Shown here one piece after another: positions 19,484-27,400 of a DNA stretch of 64,000 bases. The position numbers were made by a program, and so were the translations under genes. Source of the stretch: Tsukamurella tyrosinosolvens. GTDB lineage: Bacteria > Actinomycetota > Actinomycetes > Mycobacteriales > Mycobacteriaceae. The notes beneath the pieces are model-generated. The model saw nothing but the letters and a program-made list of their open reading frames with translations, did no database searches and was not told where the DNA came from. The stretch spans positions 434,001-498,000 of the forward strand of contig NZ_FNSA01000003.1 of the NCBI RefSeq assembly GCF_900104775.1, in the 5' to 3' direction. The first letter of the stretch is position 1. The number at the start of each line of letters is the position of its first letter.

Positions 19484-20620
19484 TTACAGATCGATGGTCA
19501 GATGATCGCCCGCAGCGCGCGAGACGCAGGTCAGCATCTGGCCCTGCTCCCGTTCGAAGGGCGTCAGGGTCCTATCCCGGTGGTCGACGGTGCCCTCGGT
19601 CACCGTCATCCGGCAGGTGCCGCAGAAGCCCTGCTTGCAGGAGTACGGGGCGTCCGGCTTGGCCTTGAGGATCGCGGCCAGCAGCGTCTCGTCGGCGGCC
19701 ACGTCCAGGGTCTGTCCGGACCGGGCCAGCGTGGCGGTGAAGGGCTTCCCGTCCACCACCGGCGGGGCCGAGAAGCGCTCGTAGTGCAGCTCGACGTCGG
19801 TGCGGCCGATCAGGCCCACCCGCAGGGATTCCAGCATGGGGATGGGGCCGCAGGCGTACAGCGCCGTCGGGCCGGGCGTCTCGCCGATGAGGGTCTCGGC
19901 GGTGGGGATGCCGTGCTCGTCGTCGGTACGGATCTCCACCTTGTCGCCGAACCGCGCCACCTCGGCGATGAACGGGATGGTGTCGGTGGACCGACCGGAG
20001 TAGAGCATCGACCAGCTCAGGCCCAGGCGCTCGGCGGCGATCATCATCGGCAGGATCGGCGTGATGCCGATGCCGCCCGCGACGAAGCGCAGGTGCTCCG
20101 CCGAGGAGCCGTGGCCGGGCACCGCCATGGGCATGCCGTTGCGGGGCCCCTTGACGGTCACCGTCGCGCCGACGTGCAGGGTCTCGTGCACCTCGACGGA
20201 GCCACCGCCGCCGTTCGGTATGCGGCGCACCGCGATCCGGTAGGTGTCGGAGTCCGCGGGGTCGCCACACAGCGAGTACTCGCGCATGCGGCCCGAGGGC
20301 AGCAGCAGGTCGAGGTGCGCGCCGGGCGTCCAGCGGGGGAGCGGGGACTCGTCGGCCGAGACGAACGTGAGGGCGACGACGTCCTTGTCGTGCGCGACGA
20401 TCTCGCGCGAGACCACCCGCAGGTCGCGGCTGGTGCTGGGCTCGGCCAGGTTCCGCGGCTTCATCAGGTGCGCGAACGCCGGGATGGTCACCCCGAAGAA
20501 CGCGTTGGCGAAGCGCAGCAGCGGATCCCGCTTCCAGCGGCCGTACAGGTGCGGGGGGATCTCGGTGACGGGCTCGCCCCAGGGCCGGAAGACCGACGGT
20601 GCCTTGCGCTCGCCCGTCAT
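19484..20620 (-). CDS. Ferredoxin reductase with C-terminal plant-type 2Fe-2S domain
   Basis: 378 residues. The flavin-binding motif is REYSLCGDP, the NAD(P) part is GGIGITPILPMM and YACGPIPM, and the C-terminal 2Fe-2S ligands are in YSCKQGFCGTCRM plus a later Cys (QMLTCVSRA). This is the one-component reductase that feeds electrons to oxygenases and desaturases. The ATG at 20620 overlaps the stop of the upstream ExxH protein by 4 bases, so that protein is the probable electron acceptor. About 60 extra N-terminal residues precede the FAD domain. Confidence 0.9.
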   Translation of the reverse strand: MTGERKAPSVFRPWGEPVTEIPPHLYGRWKRDPLLRFANAFFGVTIPAFAHLMKPRNLAEPSTSRDLRVVSREIVAHDKDVVALTFVSADESPLPRWTPGAHLDLLLPSGRMREYSLCGDPADSDTYRIAVRRIPNGGGGSVEVHETLHVGATVTVKGPRNGMPMAVPGHGSSAEHLRFVAGGIGITPILPMMIAAERLGLSWSMLYSGRSTDTIPFIAEVARFGDKVEIRTDDEHGIPTAETLIGETPGPTALYACGPIPMLESLRVGLIGRTDVELHYERFSAPPVVDGKPFTATLARSGQTLDVAADETLLAAILKAKPDAPYSCKQGFCGTCRMTVTEGTVDHRDRTLTPFEREQGQMLTCVSRAAGDHLTIDL

Positions 20621-21513
20621 CCGTTCGCCGCCCGGGCGGCCGGCGACTTCGCGAGGTACGCGACGGCCTGCGCGGTCGACCCGATCGAGGCGGGATCGAA
20701 GCTCGGCTTGAAGTAGATGAGCGTGAACTTCACGACGTCGCGCAGCTTCGGCAGGATGTTCTTGCGCGAGCCCTTGAGGTACTCCCACCACAGGCGCGGG
20801 TAGGAGTAGCTGAAGTTCGGATCCTTGCGCAGCATGTAGCCCGACGTGCGGTGCAGCGCGAGGATCAGGAAGACGATGCCCACGATCATCGCGCGACAGC
20901 GGTGGAAGTAGCTCGGGTCGAAGTAGTTCGCCACGTCGTGCGCGACGGACCGGTGCTCGACCTCCTCGGCGCCGTGCCAGCGACAGATGTCGGCCATCGT
21001 CGGATCCACGTCGAAGTCGTCCCAGGCGTTGTTGAGCGCGAAGACGCCGAGGATGGCGGTGTAGTGCTCGACCGCCGCGATGAGCCAGAGCCGCTGCACC
21101 ATGTCGTTGTACTGGGCGCGGTCCGAGTGGTAGGTCCGCGGCGCGAGGATCTTGCGGAAGATGTACTCGAACTGCCGGGCCACGGGCTGCGTATCGATAC
21201 CGCAGCGCTGCAGGTACTCGGAGAGGGCGCGGTCGTGCGACTCGGCGTGCATGGCCTCCTGGCCGATGAAGCCGCGCATCGTGCGGGCGAGGTTCTCGTC
21301 CTTCACGAAGGGCAGCGCCTCGGTGTAGACCTCGCAGAACCAGCGCTCGCCCTCGGGGAGCACGGAGTGCAGGATGCTGCTGATGATGTCGCTGGCCACG
21401 GGCTCGCCGGGGATCCACTCCAGCGGCACGTTGTCCCAGTCGAACTCCACGTTCCGGGCGTGGATCTCGACCTCCGCGGGCTCGTGCTGCTGAGCCGATG
21501 TACGCGAACTCAT
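20617..21513 (-). CDS. PF10118-type metal-dependent protein with di-iron-like ExxH motifs
   Basis: 298 residues. Database names for this family say metal-dependent hydrolase. The sequence shows two ExxH motifs, E86-H89 (QEAMHAES) and E184-H187 (EEVEHRS), plus E149 and Glu residues near 54-61. This is the ligand set of ferritin-like di-iron oxygenases. Coupling by 4 bases to a 2Fe-2S reductase supports an oxygenase or desaturase role. I chose ATG 21513, with SD GGAAGGAG, over the upstream ATG 21546. It heads the operon. Confidence 0.75.
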   Translation of the reverse strand: MSSRTSAQQHEPAEVEIHARNVEFDWDNVPLEWIPGEPVASDIISSILHSVLPEGERWFCEVYTEALPFVKDENLARTMRGFIGQEAMHAESHDRALSEYLQRCGIDTQPVARQFEYIFRKILAPRTYHSDRAQYNDMVQRLWLIAAVEHYTAILGVFALNNAWDDFDVDPTMADICRWHGAEEVEHRSVAHDVANYFDPSYFHRCRAMIVGIVFLILALHRTSGYMLRKDPNFSYSYPRLWWEYLKGSRKNILPKLRDVVKFTLIYFKPSFDPASIGSTAQAVAYLAKSPAARAANG

Positions 21514-21532
21514 CGTCCGACTCCTTCCACGT

Positions 21533-21562
21533 GGGTGTCTTGACATTCAACACCCTGATGTC
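21533..21562. promoter_or_regulatory. Overlapping inverted repeats upstream of the di-iron operon
   Basis: GGGTGT (21533-21538) pairs with ACACCC (21550-21555). GACAT (21542-21546) pairs with ATGTC (21558-21562). They lie 20-49 bases before the 21513 start on the minus strand and could hold the operator of the operon. No regulator gene of a matching type adjoins except the ArsR gene. Confidence 0.35.
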
Positions 21563-21661
21563 CAGTGAGCGCTACCGGCGGTGAGAGCACTCGGCACGGA
21601 ACCTATCACTTTCGGGTGGCCGGGCCGAAGCTCTTGCGGGCCGGATGTGACGGCGCTAACG

Positions 21662-21679
21662 TACAACCTGATGGTTGTA
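21662..21679. promoter_or_regulatory. ArsR operator overlapping its own start codon
   Basis: TACAACC-TGAT-GGTTGTA, perfect 7-base arms, spans the ATG at 21671. Position and form suit autorepression by the ArsR protein. Confidence 0.65.
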
Positions 21680-22009
21680 GATGAACTGGCACCGGACGAG
21701 GCGGACCGCCTCTTCCACGCCCTCGCGGATCGCACCCGGCGCGACATCGTCGTCCGGGTGATCGGGCGGGAGTGCTCCGTCTCGGAGCTCGCCCGCGGCT
21801 ACGAGATGAGCTTCGCGGCGGTGCAGAAACACGTGGCGGTGCTGGAGAAGGCCGGCCTGGTCGTCAAGACCCGCCGGGGCCGCGAGGTCCTGGTCGGCCC
21901 GGACGTCGAGACCATCGCGCGCGGCACCCGTCTGCTGCGCGGCTACGAGGACCTGTGGCGGGGACGAGTGGCGCGCATGGACGCGCTGCTCGACCCCCCG
22001 ACCGAATGA
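21671..22009 (+). CDS. ArsR/SdpR-type winged-helix regulator
   Basis: 112 residues from ATG 21671. The winged helix is FHALADRTRRDIVVRVIGRE, then SVSELARGYEMSFAAVQKHV and VVKTRRGREVLV. No Cys or His metal site is visible, so this is the non-metal SdpR/YdfF-like branch that usually pairs with AHSA1/START proteins. It precedes such a gene by 11 bases. A longer open frame starts at 21581, but the earlier residues do not fit the family. Confidence 0.85.
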   Translation: MVVDELAPDEADRLFHALADRTRRDIVVRVIGRECSVSELARGYEMSFAAVQKHVAVLEKAGLVVKTRRGREVLVGPDVETIARGTRLLRGYEDLWRGRVARMDALLDPPTE

Positions 22010-22020
22010 GGAGTTCCGTC

Positions 22021-22500
22021 ATGCCCGTGCTCACCACCGGCGCCGATCGCGAGGCGCTCACCTTCACCCTCGAGGCCGAGTTCGCCGCCTCCCCGGAGCG
22101 CGTCTGGCAGCTGTGGGAGGACCCCCGGCTGCTGGAGAAGTGGTGGGGCCCGCCCGGATGGCCCGCCACCTTCGTCCGCCACGAGCTGCGGCCCGGCGGC
22201 GAGTCCCGCTACTACATGACCGGCCCGGACGGCACCAGGGCCGGCGGCTGGTTCTCGACGGTGTCCACCGACGCCCCGTCGACCTTCACCTTCCGCGACG
22301 GCTTCGCGGGCGAGGACGGCGAGCCCGTCGACCCCGAGGACCACTCCACGACCACGGTCGTCATCACGTCCGACGGCGACGTCACCCACATGACCCTCAC
22401 CGCCACCCACCGATCGCTCGAGCAGCTGGAGCAGGTCCTCGAGATGGGTATGGAGGAGGGCATGACCCAGGCGATGAACCAGATCGACGCCCTGCTGTGA
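22021..22500 (+). CDS. AHSA1/START-domain (SRPBCC) protein
   Basis: 159 residues. It has the AHSA1 pattern: FTLEAEFAASPERVWQLW, LLEKWWGPPGWPATF, and a C-terminal LEMGMEEGMTQAMNQID helix. It probably binds a hydrophobic ligand or assists a client protein; its exact role is unknown. ATG 22021 is preceded by SD GAGGAG at 22007-22012. An ATG at 22006 overlapping the ArsR stop is the alternative. A perfect 20-base-arm hairpin follows. Confidence 0.85.
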   Translation: MPVLTTGADREALTFTLEAEFAASPERVWQLWEDPRLLEKWWGPPGWPATFVRHELRPGGESRYYMTGPDGTRAGGWFSTVSTDAPSTFTFRDGFAGEDGEPVDPEDHSTTTVVITSDGDVTHMTLTATHRSLEQLEQVLEMGMEEGMTQAMNQIDALL

Positions 22501-22503
22501 GCG

Positions 22504-22546
22504 GTGCGGTGGATAGTGCCCGCTCAGCGGGCACTATCCACCGCAC
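22504..22546. terminator. Perfect 20-base-arm hairpin between converging genes
   Basis: The left arm (22504-22523, starting GTGCGGTGGA) is exactly complementary to 22527-22546; the loop is TCA. It lies between the AHSA1 gene and the RlaP-like gene. No U-tract. Such long perfect arms in a short gap fit a two-way terminator. Confidence 0.8.
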
Positions 22547-22562
22547 GTCGATCTCGGAGGCG

Positions 22563-23345
22563 TCACCATCCCCAGAACGTGCGCTGTGCGGCGACGGCCC
22601 AGGAATCGATCCGCTCCACGTCGGCGCGCTCGGGAAGCGTGCAGTCGCCGTCCAGCAGCACCCGGACCGCGGCCTCCAGGCGCGCGATCTCCTCGGAGAC
22701 GTCGTCGCGGGGGATCTCGCCGCGCTTGACGGCAAGTACGTGCTCGCGCTCCGCCTCCGGCATCGGCAGCGTCAGCGTGCCGCGCGCGGCGATCTCGTGC
22801 CCCTGGTACGCGAGTCGCAGCGCGTGGCTGCCGTACTTCACGTCCCAGCCGTAGCGGCTGACCAGTTCCGGCCGGTTCGGCACGCCGCTCGCGCGGCCCA
22901 TCATGCGCTCGTGCTGCGAGTGCATGTAGCCGAGGAACCGTTCCACGGCCCGCCGCGACAGGAATGCCGATCGCATGACCCGCAGCGACCGTCCCAGGTC
23001 GGTCATGGTGATCACGGATTCCTGCGGCGCGTACAGGGGCAGTAGCACCGTGGGGTTCCCCTTGACGGCGAGCCGGAGGTACTTGCGGAGGCCGTACATC
23101 ACGAGGTCGGTGTCGCCGGGGCCGCTGCGGACGCCCTCGGGCTGCGTCCGCCAGATGTAGTCCTCGCGACGCGGTTCCACGCCGAGCAGGTGCTCCGGGG
23201 GCTCGAGGTAGACGCCGAGCTCGTCGTGGTCGTCGGTGCCCGCGATCGCGATGCCGTGCACGCCGGAACCCACGACGGTGCGGAGGATCTCGCCTCGCAC
23301 TGCCGTGTCGCGGTCGCCGTACTCGACGTTCTGCCGATCAGTCAT
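22563..23345 (-). CDS. RlaP-like nucleotidyltransferase (PF10127, polymerase-beta fold)
   Basis: 260 residues. The N-terminal part has the pol-beta pattern GSGVHGIAIAGTDDHDELG (residues about 27-45), with the paired acidic residues expected for metal binding. The family PF10127 is known from RNA-repair gene clusters and is thought to add nucleotides to damaged RNA ends. It is divergent from Hen1 with 83 bases between, and Hen1 is followed by Pnkp, which supports that role strongly. No partner domain is fused. Substrate is inference. Confidence 0.82.
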   Translation of the reverse strand: MTDRQNVEYGDRDTAVRGEILRTVVGSGVHGIAIAGTDDHDELGVYLEPPEHLLGVEPRREDYIWRTQPEGVRSGPGDTDLVMYGLRKYLRLAVKGNPTVLLPLYAPQESVITMTDLGRSLRVMRSAFLSRRAVERFLGYMHSQHERMMGRASGVPNRPELVSRYGWDVKYGSHALRLAYQGHEIAARGTLTLPMPEAEREHVLAVKRGEIPRDDVSEEIARLEAAVRVLLDGDCTLPERADVERIDSWAVAAQRTFWGW

Positions 23346-23428
23346 GGTCGACGACGGTAAGCGCGCCCCGCCGTGCGCTCAATTGAATTTCGGTTGGCGA
23401 CCGATGCGCTCCACTGCAGAATGACGGG

Positions 23429-24823
23429 GTGTATCTGACCGTCTCGACCACGCACGTGCCAGCCACCGACCTGGGCTACCTCCTGCACAAGCACCCCGAC
23501 CGCGTGCAGGAGTTCACCCAGCCCTTCGGCACGGCCACCGTCTTCTACCCGGAGGCGACCGAGACGCGCTGCACCGCGGCGTTGCTGCTGGAAGTCGATC
23601 CGATCGCCCTCGCACGGCGCCGCCGGTCCACCCCCGACTTCGCCCTCGCGCAGTACGTCAACGATCGCCCGTACGCCGCGACGTCGCTCCTCGCGGCGGC
23701 GCTCGCGGACGTGTTCCGCAGCGCGCGGGGCGGCCGCGGCGGCAGCCGCCAGGACGTCGCCGACGGGGCGATCCCGCTGGAGATCGAGATCCCGGTACTG
23801 CCGTGCCGCGGCGGGCCGGACGTGGCCAGGCGGCTCTTCGGCCCGCTCGGCTGGACGGTCCAGACCGATCCGCTCCCGCTCGACGAGGCGATCGCCGAGT
23901 GGGGCGATTCGCGCTACCTGCGCCTCCACCTCGCGGGCGACGTGCGGCTCGCGGACGCTCTCAACCACCTCTACGTGCTGCTGCCGGTGCTCGACGAGTC
24001 GAAGCATTACTGGCAGGGCCCTGACGAGGTGGACAAGCTGCTGCGCTCGGGTGCCGGCTGGCTCGAGACCCACCCGGACCGGGAACTCATCACCCGCCGG
24101 TACCTCGGCCGCGGCCCGGGCCTCGCCGCGCAGGCGCTCGAGCGCCTCGCGGAGGTCGAGGGCCTCCCGCCCGGGGTGCAGGACGACAGTGCCGCCTCCG
24201 CCGACGAGCCGACGAAGCCGCTGAACCTTCTGCGGCACGACGCCGTGCTCGCTGCAGTGGCGGCGAGCGGCGCGGCCTCGGTCATCGACCTCGGCTGTGG
24301 TCCGGGGCAGTTCGTGGGCCGGCTCCTGGCGACGCGGGGGATCGACCGCGTCGCCGGCTGCGACGCCTCGGTCCGGTCGCTGCACCGCGCCGCGCAGCGG
24401 CTGCGCCTCGACGACATGACCGAGCGGCAGCGAAGTCGCATCGACCTGTTCCAGGCCGCCCTCACCTACGAGGACGACCGTCTCGCCGGTTTCGATGCGG
24501 CAGTGCTCATGGAGGTGATCGAGCACGTCGACCCGTCGCGGCTCGGCGCCCTCGAGCACGTCGTCTTCGGGGCCGCGCGCCCGGGCACCGTCGTGGTGAC
24601 GACCCCGAACAGCGAGTACAACGCGCTCTACCTCGAGCTCACCGGGATGCGGCACGCCGATCACCGTTTCGAGTGGGACCGCGCGCAGTTCGCCGCGTGG
24701 GCCGGCGGGGTCGCGACCCGGCACGGCTACGCCGTGCGGCACGAGGGCATCGGCGACAGCGATCCCGAGCGCGGAACCCCCACCCAGATGGCCGTCTTCA
24801 CCCGGAAGGAGTCAGGCCGATGA
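23429..24823 (+). CDS. hen1: 3'-terminal RNA ribose 2'-O-methyltransferase Hen1
   Basis: 464 residues from GTG 23429. The N-terminal domain (about 1-240) is the bacterial Hen1 part that activates the Pnkp ligase. The C-terminal methyltransferase has the SAM motif IDLGCGPGQFVG near residue 288. It also has the metal-binding E-x2-E-H pattern in LMEVIEHVD and the later His of DHRFEW. It methylates the 2'-OH at the end of cleaved RNA before ligation, so the repaired site resists the same nuclease. Its stop overlaps the Pnkp start (ATGA). Confidence 0.93.
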   Translation: MYLTVSTTHVPATDLGYLLHKHPDRVQEFTQPFGTATVFYPEATETRCTAALLLEVDPIALARRRRSTPDFALAQYVNDRPYAATSLLAAALADVFRSARGGRGGSRQDVADGAIPLEIEIPVLPCRGGPDVARRLFGPLGWTVQTDPLPLDEAIAEWGDSRYLRLHLAGDVRLADALNHLYVLLPVLDESKHYWQGPDEVDKLLRSGAGWLETHPDRELITRRYLGRGPGLAAQALERLAEVEGLPPGVQDDSAASADEPTKPLNLLRHDAVLAAVAASGAASVIDLGCGPGQFVGRLLATRGIDRVAGCDASVRSLHRAAQRLRLDDMTERQRSRIDLFQAALTYEDDRLAGFDAAVLMEVIEHVDPSRLGALEHVVFGAARPGTVVVTTPNSEYNALYLELTGMRHADHRFEWDRAQFAAWAGGVATRHGYAVRHEGIGDSDPERGTPTQMAVFTRKESGR

Positions 24824-27315
24824 GCATCGACACCGTCGTCACCGTCCCGATGCGCGGGCTGATCCTCCTGGTCGGCGCCTCGGGCAGCGGCAAGTCGACG
24901 TTCGCGCGCACGCACTTCCGCCCGACCGAGGTCGTCTCCAGCGACGTCTGTCGCGGTCTCGTCGCCGACGACGAGAACGACCAGGCCGCGACGGCCGACG
25001 CTTTCGACCTGCTGCACCACCTGGTGGGCATCCGCCTGCGCCGAGGCCTGCTCACCGTCGTCGACGCGACCAACGTGCAGCGGTCGTCCAGGGCCTCGCT
25101 CGTAGCACTCGCACGCGCCCACGACGTCCTCATCGACGCGATCGTCTTCGATCTCCCCGACGACGTCGCGATCGAGCGGAACCGACTGCGCGCCGATCGC
25201 TCCTTCGGCGCGCAGGTGGTCACGCGTCAGTCGCGGGAGCTGCGCCGCTCCCTGAAGGGGATCAAGAAGGAGGGCTTCCGCCGCGTTCACGTCCTTCGCG
25301 ACACCGCGCAGGTCGACGGTGCCTCGATCGTCCGCGAGCGGCCGTGGAACGACCGGACCGAGCTCACCGGGCCGTTCGACGTGATCGGCGACGTGCACGG
25401 CTGCGCGGCCGAGTTGCGCGCGCTGCTCACGGATCTCGGTTGGAGCGTGCGCGATGACGGTGCGGACCACCCGGACGGGCGGACCGCTGTCTTCGTCGGC
25501 GACCTCGTGGACCGTGGGCCGGACACGCCCGGCGTGCTGCGCCTCGTCATGGGCATGGTGGCCGCGGGGAACGCGCTGTGCGTCAGCGGGAACCACGAGG
25601 CGAAGCTGGTGCGCGCACTCAAGGGCAACCCGGTCACCGTCGCGCACGGGCTGCAGGAGTCGCTCGACCAGCTGGCCGCGGAGTCCGAGGAATTCCGTTC
25701 CGCGGCGCAGGCGTTCATGGACGGGCTGCTCAGTCACTACGTCCTCGACGGCGGGCGGCTCGTCGTCGCCCACGCCGGGCTCAAGGAGGAGTATCACGGC
25801 CGGGCGTCGCGGCGGGTTCGCGCGTTCGCGCTCTACGGCGACACCACAGGCGAGACCGACGAGGTCGGGCTGCCGGTGCGCTACCCGTGGGCGCGGGACT
25901 ACCGCGGTCGCGCGGCCGTGGTCTACGGACACACACCGGTCACCGAGCCGCAGTGGATCAACAACACACTGTGCATCGACACCGGTGCGGTGTTCGGCGG
26001 GGCGCTCACCGCGCTGCGCTACCCGGAGCGCGAGATCGTCTCCGTACCGGCGCGGTCGGAGTGGTACGCGCCGGCGCGGCCGGCGGTGGAGGAACCGTCG
26101 GACGACCGGGCCGCCTCTGTCCTGCGGTACGACGACGTCGCCGGCACCCGCTGGCTGTCCACGCGCACGGCGGGCCGTGTGAAGGTGGAGGGCGACAACG
26201 CGGCGGCGGCGCTCGAGGTGATGAGTCGGTTCGCCGTGGACCCGCGGTGGCTGGTGTACCTGCCGCCCACCATGTCGCCGGCATCGGTGTCGCGGGAGGA
26301 CGGCTACCTCGAGCACCCGTCCCGCGCGTTCGAGGACTTCGCGGGCTGGGGCGTGGAGCGCGTGATCTGCGAGGAGAAGCACATGGGCTCGCGGGCCGTC
26401 GCGGTGATCGCGCGTGATTCCGGCACGGCGGCAAGACGGTTCGGCGTCGCCGACGGTGGCACCGGCACGGTGTACACGCGCACCGGACGGGCGTTCTTCG
26501 ACGACGTCGAGCCGCTGGTGGATCGCCTCCGGCGGGCGGTCGCGCCGCTGTTCGACCGGCTCGAGACGGACTGGCTCGCGCTGGACTGCGAACTGCTGCC
26601 GTGGTCCGCGAAGGCGGGCGAACTGATTCGGTCGCAGTACGCGGCCGTGGGCGCGGCGGCGCGCGAGGTGTTCCCGGCCGCGCTCGCCGGCCTCGACGCG
26701 GCTGCGACGCGCAGCCTCGACGTCGCGGCGCTCCGCGAGCGGACCGCGCGGAGGGCCGTGAACGCGAACGCCTTCCGGGACGCCTACGTCCGGTACTACC
26801 GGCCGACTGACGGGCTCGATGGGGTCACCGTCGCGCCGTTCCAGGTGCTGGCGGCGGAGGGTCGGGTGCTCGCCGAGGAGTCGCACGAGTGGCACATGGA
26901 GCTGCTCGGGGAGCTGGACGACCCGTTCCTGACGCGCACGCGCCACCGCGTCGTCGACCTGGCGTCGGAGGCGGACCGCGCGGAGGCGAGCCGGTGGTGG
27001 ACCGAGCTGACGGACGCCGGTGGAGAGGGCATGGTGGTCAAGCCGCTGGGCGACGCGGGGCGGAAGGTACAGCCGGGCCTGAAGGTCCGTGGCCGCGAGT
27101 ACCTGCGGATCATCTACGGCCCGGACTACCTGGACTCGCTCGACGTGCTGCGCGACCGGAATCTCGGCCGCAAGCGGAAGATGGCGCTCGCGGAGCACGC
27201 TCTGGGCCGCGACGCCCTCGCTGCATTCGTCGCGGGCGAGCCGCTGTGGCGCGTACACCGGTCGGTGTTCGCGGTGCTGGCGCAGGAGTCGGAGCCGGTG
27301 GACCCGCGGCTGTAG
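24820..27315 (+). CDS. pnkp: Polynucleotide kinase-phosphatase-ligase Pnkp
   Basis: 831 residues from ATG 24820, close to the usual length of about 850. The 5'-kinase P-loop is G19-ASGSGK25-ST. The metallophosphatase motifs are GDVHG at 190-194, GDLVDRG at 227-233 and GNHE at 257-260. The nucleotidyltransferase (ligase) domain has K520 in EEKHMGSR. The protein heals 2',3'-phosphate and 5'-OH ends and then, with Hen1, seals the RNA, for example tRNA cut by ribotoxins. A longer open frame to 24673 overlaps Hen1 and is not used. Confidence 0.95.
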   Translation: MSIDTVVTVPMRGLILLVGASGSGKSTFARTHFRPTEVVSSDVCRGLVADDENDQAATADAFDLLHHLVGIRLRRGLLTVVDATNVQRSSRASLVALARAHDVLIDAIVFDLPDDVAIERNRLRADRSFGAQVVTRQSRELRRSLKGIKKEGFRRVHVLRDTAQVDGASIVRERPWNDRTELTGPFDVIGDVHGCAAELRALLTDLGWSVRDDGADHPDGRTAVFVGDLVDRGPDTPGVLRLVMGMVAAGNALCVSGNHEAKLVRALKGNPVTVAHGLQESLDQLAAESEEFRSAAQAFMDGLLSHYVLDGGRLVVAHAGLKEEYHGRASRRVRAFALYGDTTGETDEVGLPVRYPWARDYRGRAAVVYGHTPVTEPQWINNTLCIDTGAVFGGALTALRYPEREIVSVPARSEWYAPARPAVEEPSDDRAASVLRYDDVAGTRWLSTRTAGRVKVEGDNAAAALEVMSRFAVDPRWLVYLPPTMSPASVSREDGYLEHPSRAFEDFAGWGVERVICEEKHMGSRAVAVIARDSGTAARRFGVADGGTGTVYTRTGRAFFDDVEPLVDRLRRAVAPLFDRLETDWLALDCELLPWSAKAGELIRSQYAAVGAAAREVFPAALAGLDAAATRSLDVAALRERTARRAVNANAFRDAYVRYYRPTDGLDGVTVAPFQVLAAEGRVLAEESHEWHMELLGELDDPFLTRTRHRVVDLASEADRAEASRWWTELTDAGGEGMVVKPLGDAGRKVQPGLKVRGREYLRIIYGPDYLDSLDVLRDRNLGRKRKMALAEHALGRDALAAFVAGEPLWRVHRSVFAVLAQESEPVDPRL

Positions 27316-27324
27316 GCGGGCGTG

Positions 27325-27400
27325 CTCGTGACGAATCGGCCGATTTCGCGTCGGCGATCGCCATGAGCGTTCCCGTCGAGGAATCGGCCGGTTTCACGAG
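27325..27400. terminator. Imperfect inverted repeat between converging pnkp and crtI
   Basis: CTCGTGA (27325-27331) pairs with TCACGAG (27394-27400), which includes the crtI stop. Between them are the palindrome AATCGGCCGATT (27334-27345) and the related GAATCGGCCGG. It may act as a two-way terminator. Confidence 0.4.

Noticed and set aside
24673-24819. Upstream extension of Pnkp
   Set aside because: It overlaps the end of Hen1 in another frame. ATG 24820 gives the ATGA overlap and the normal kinase start.
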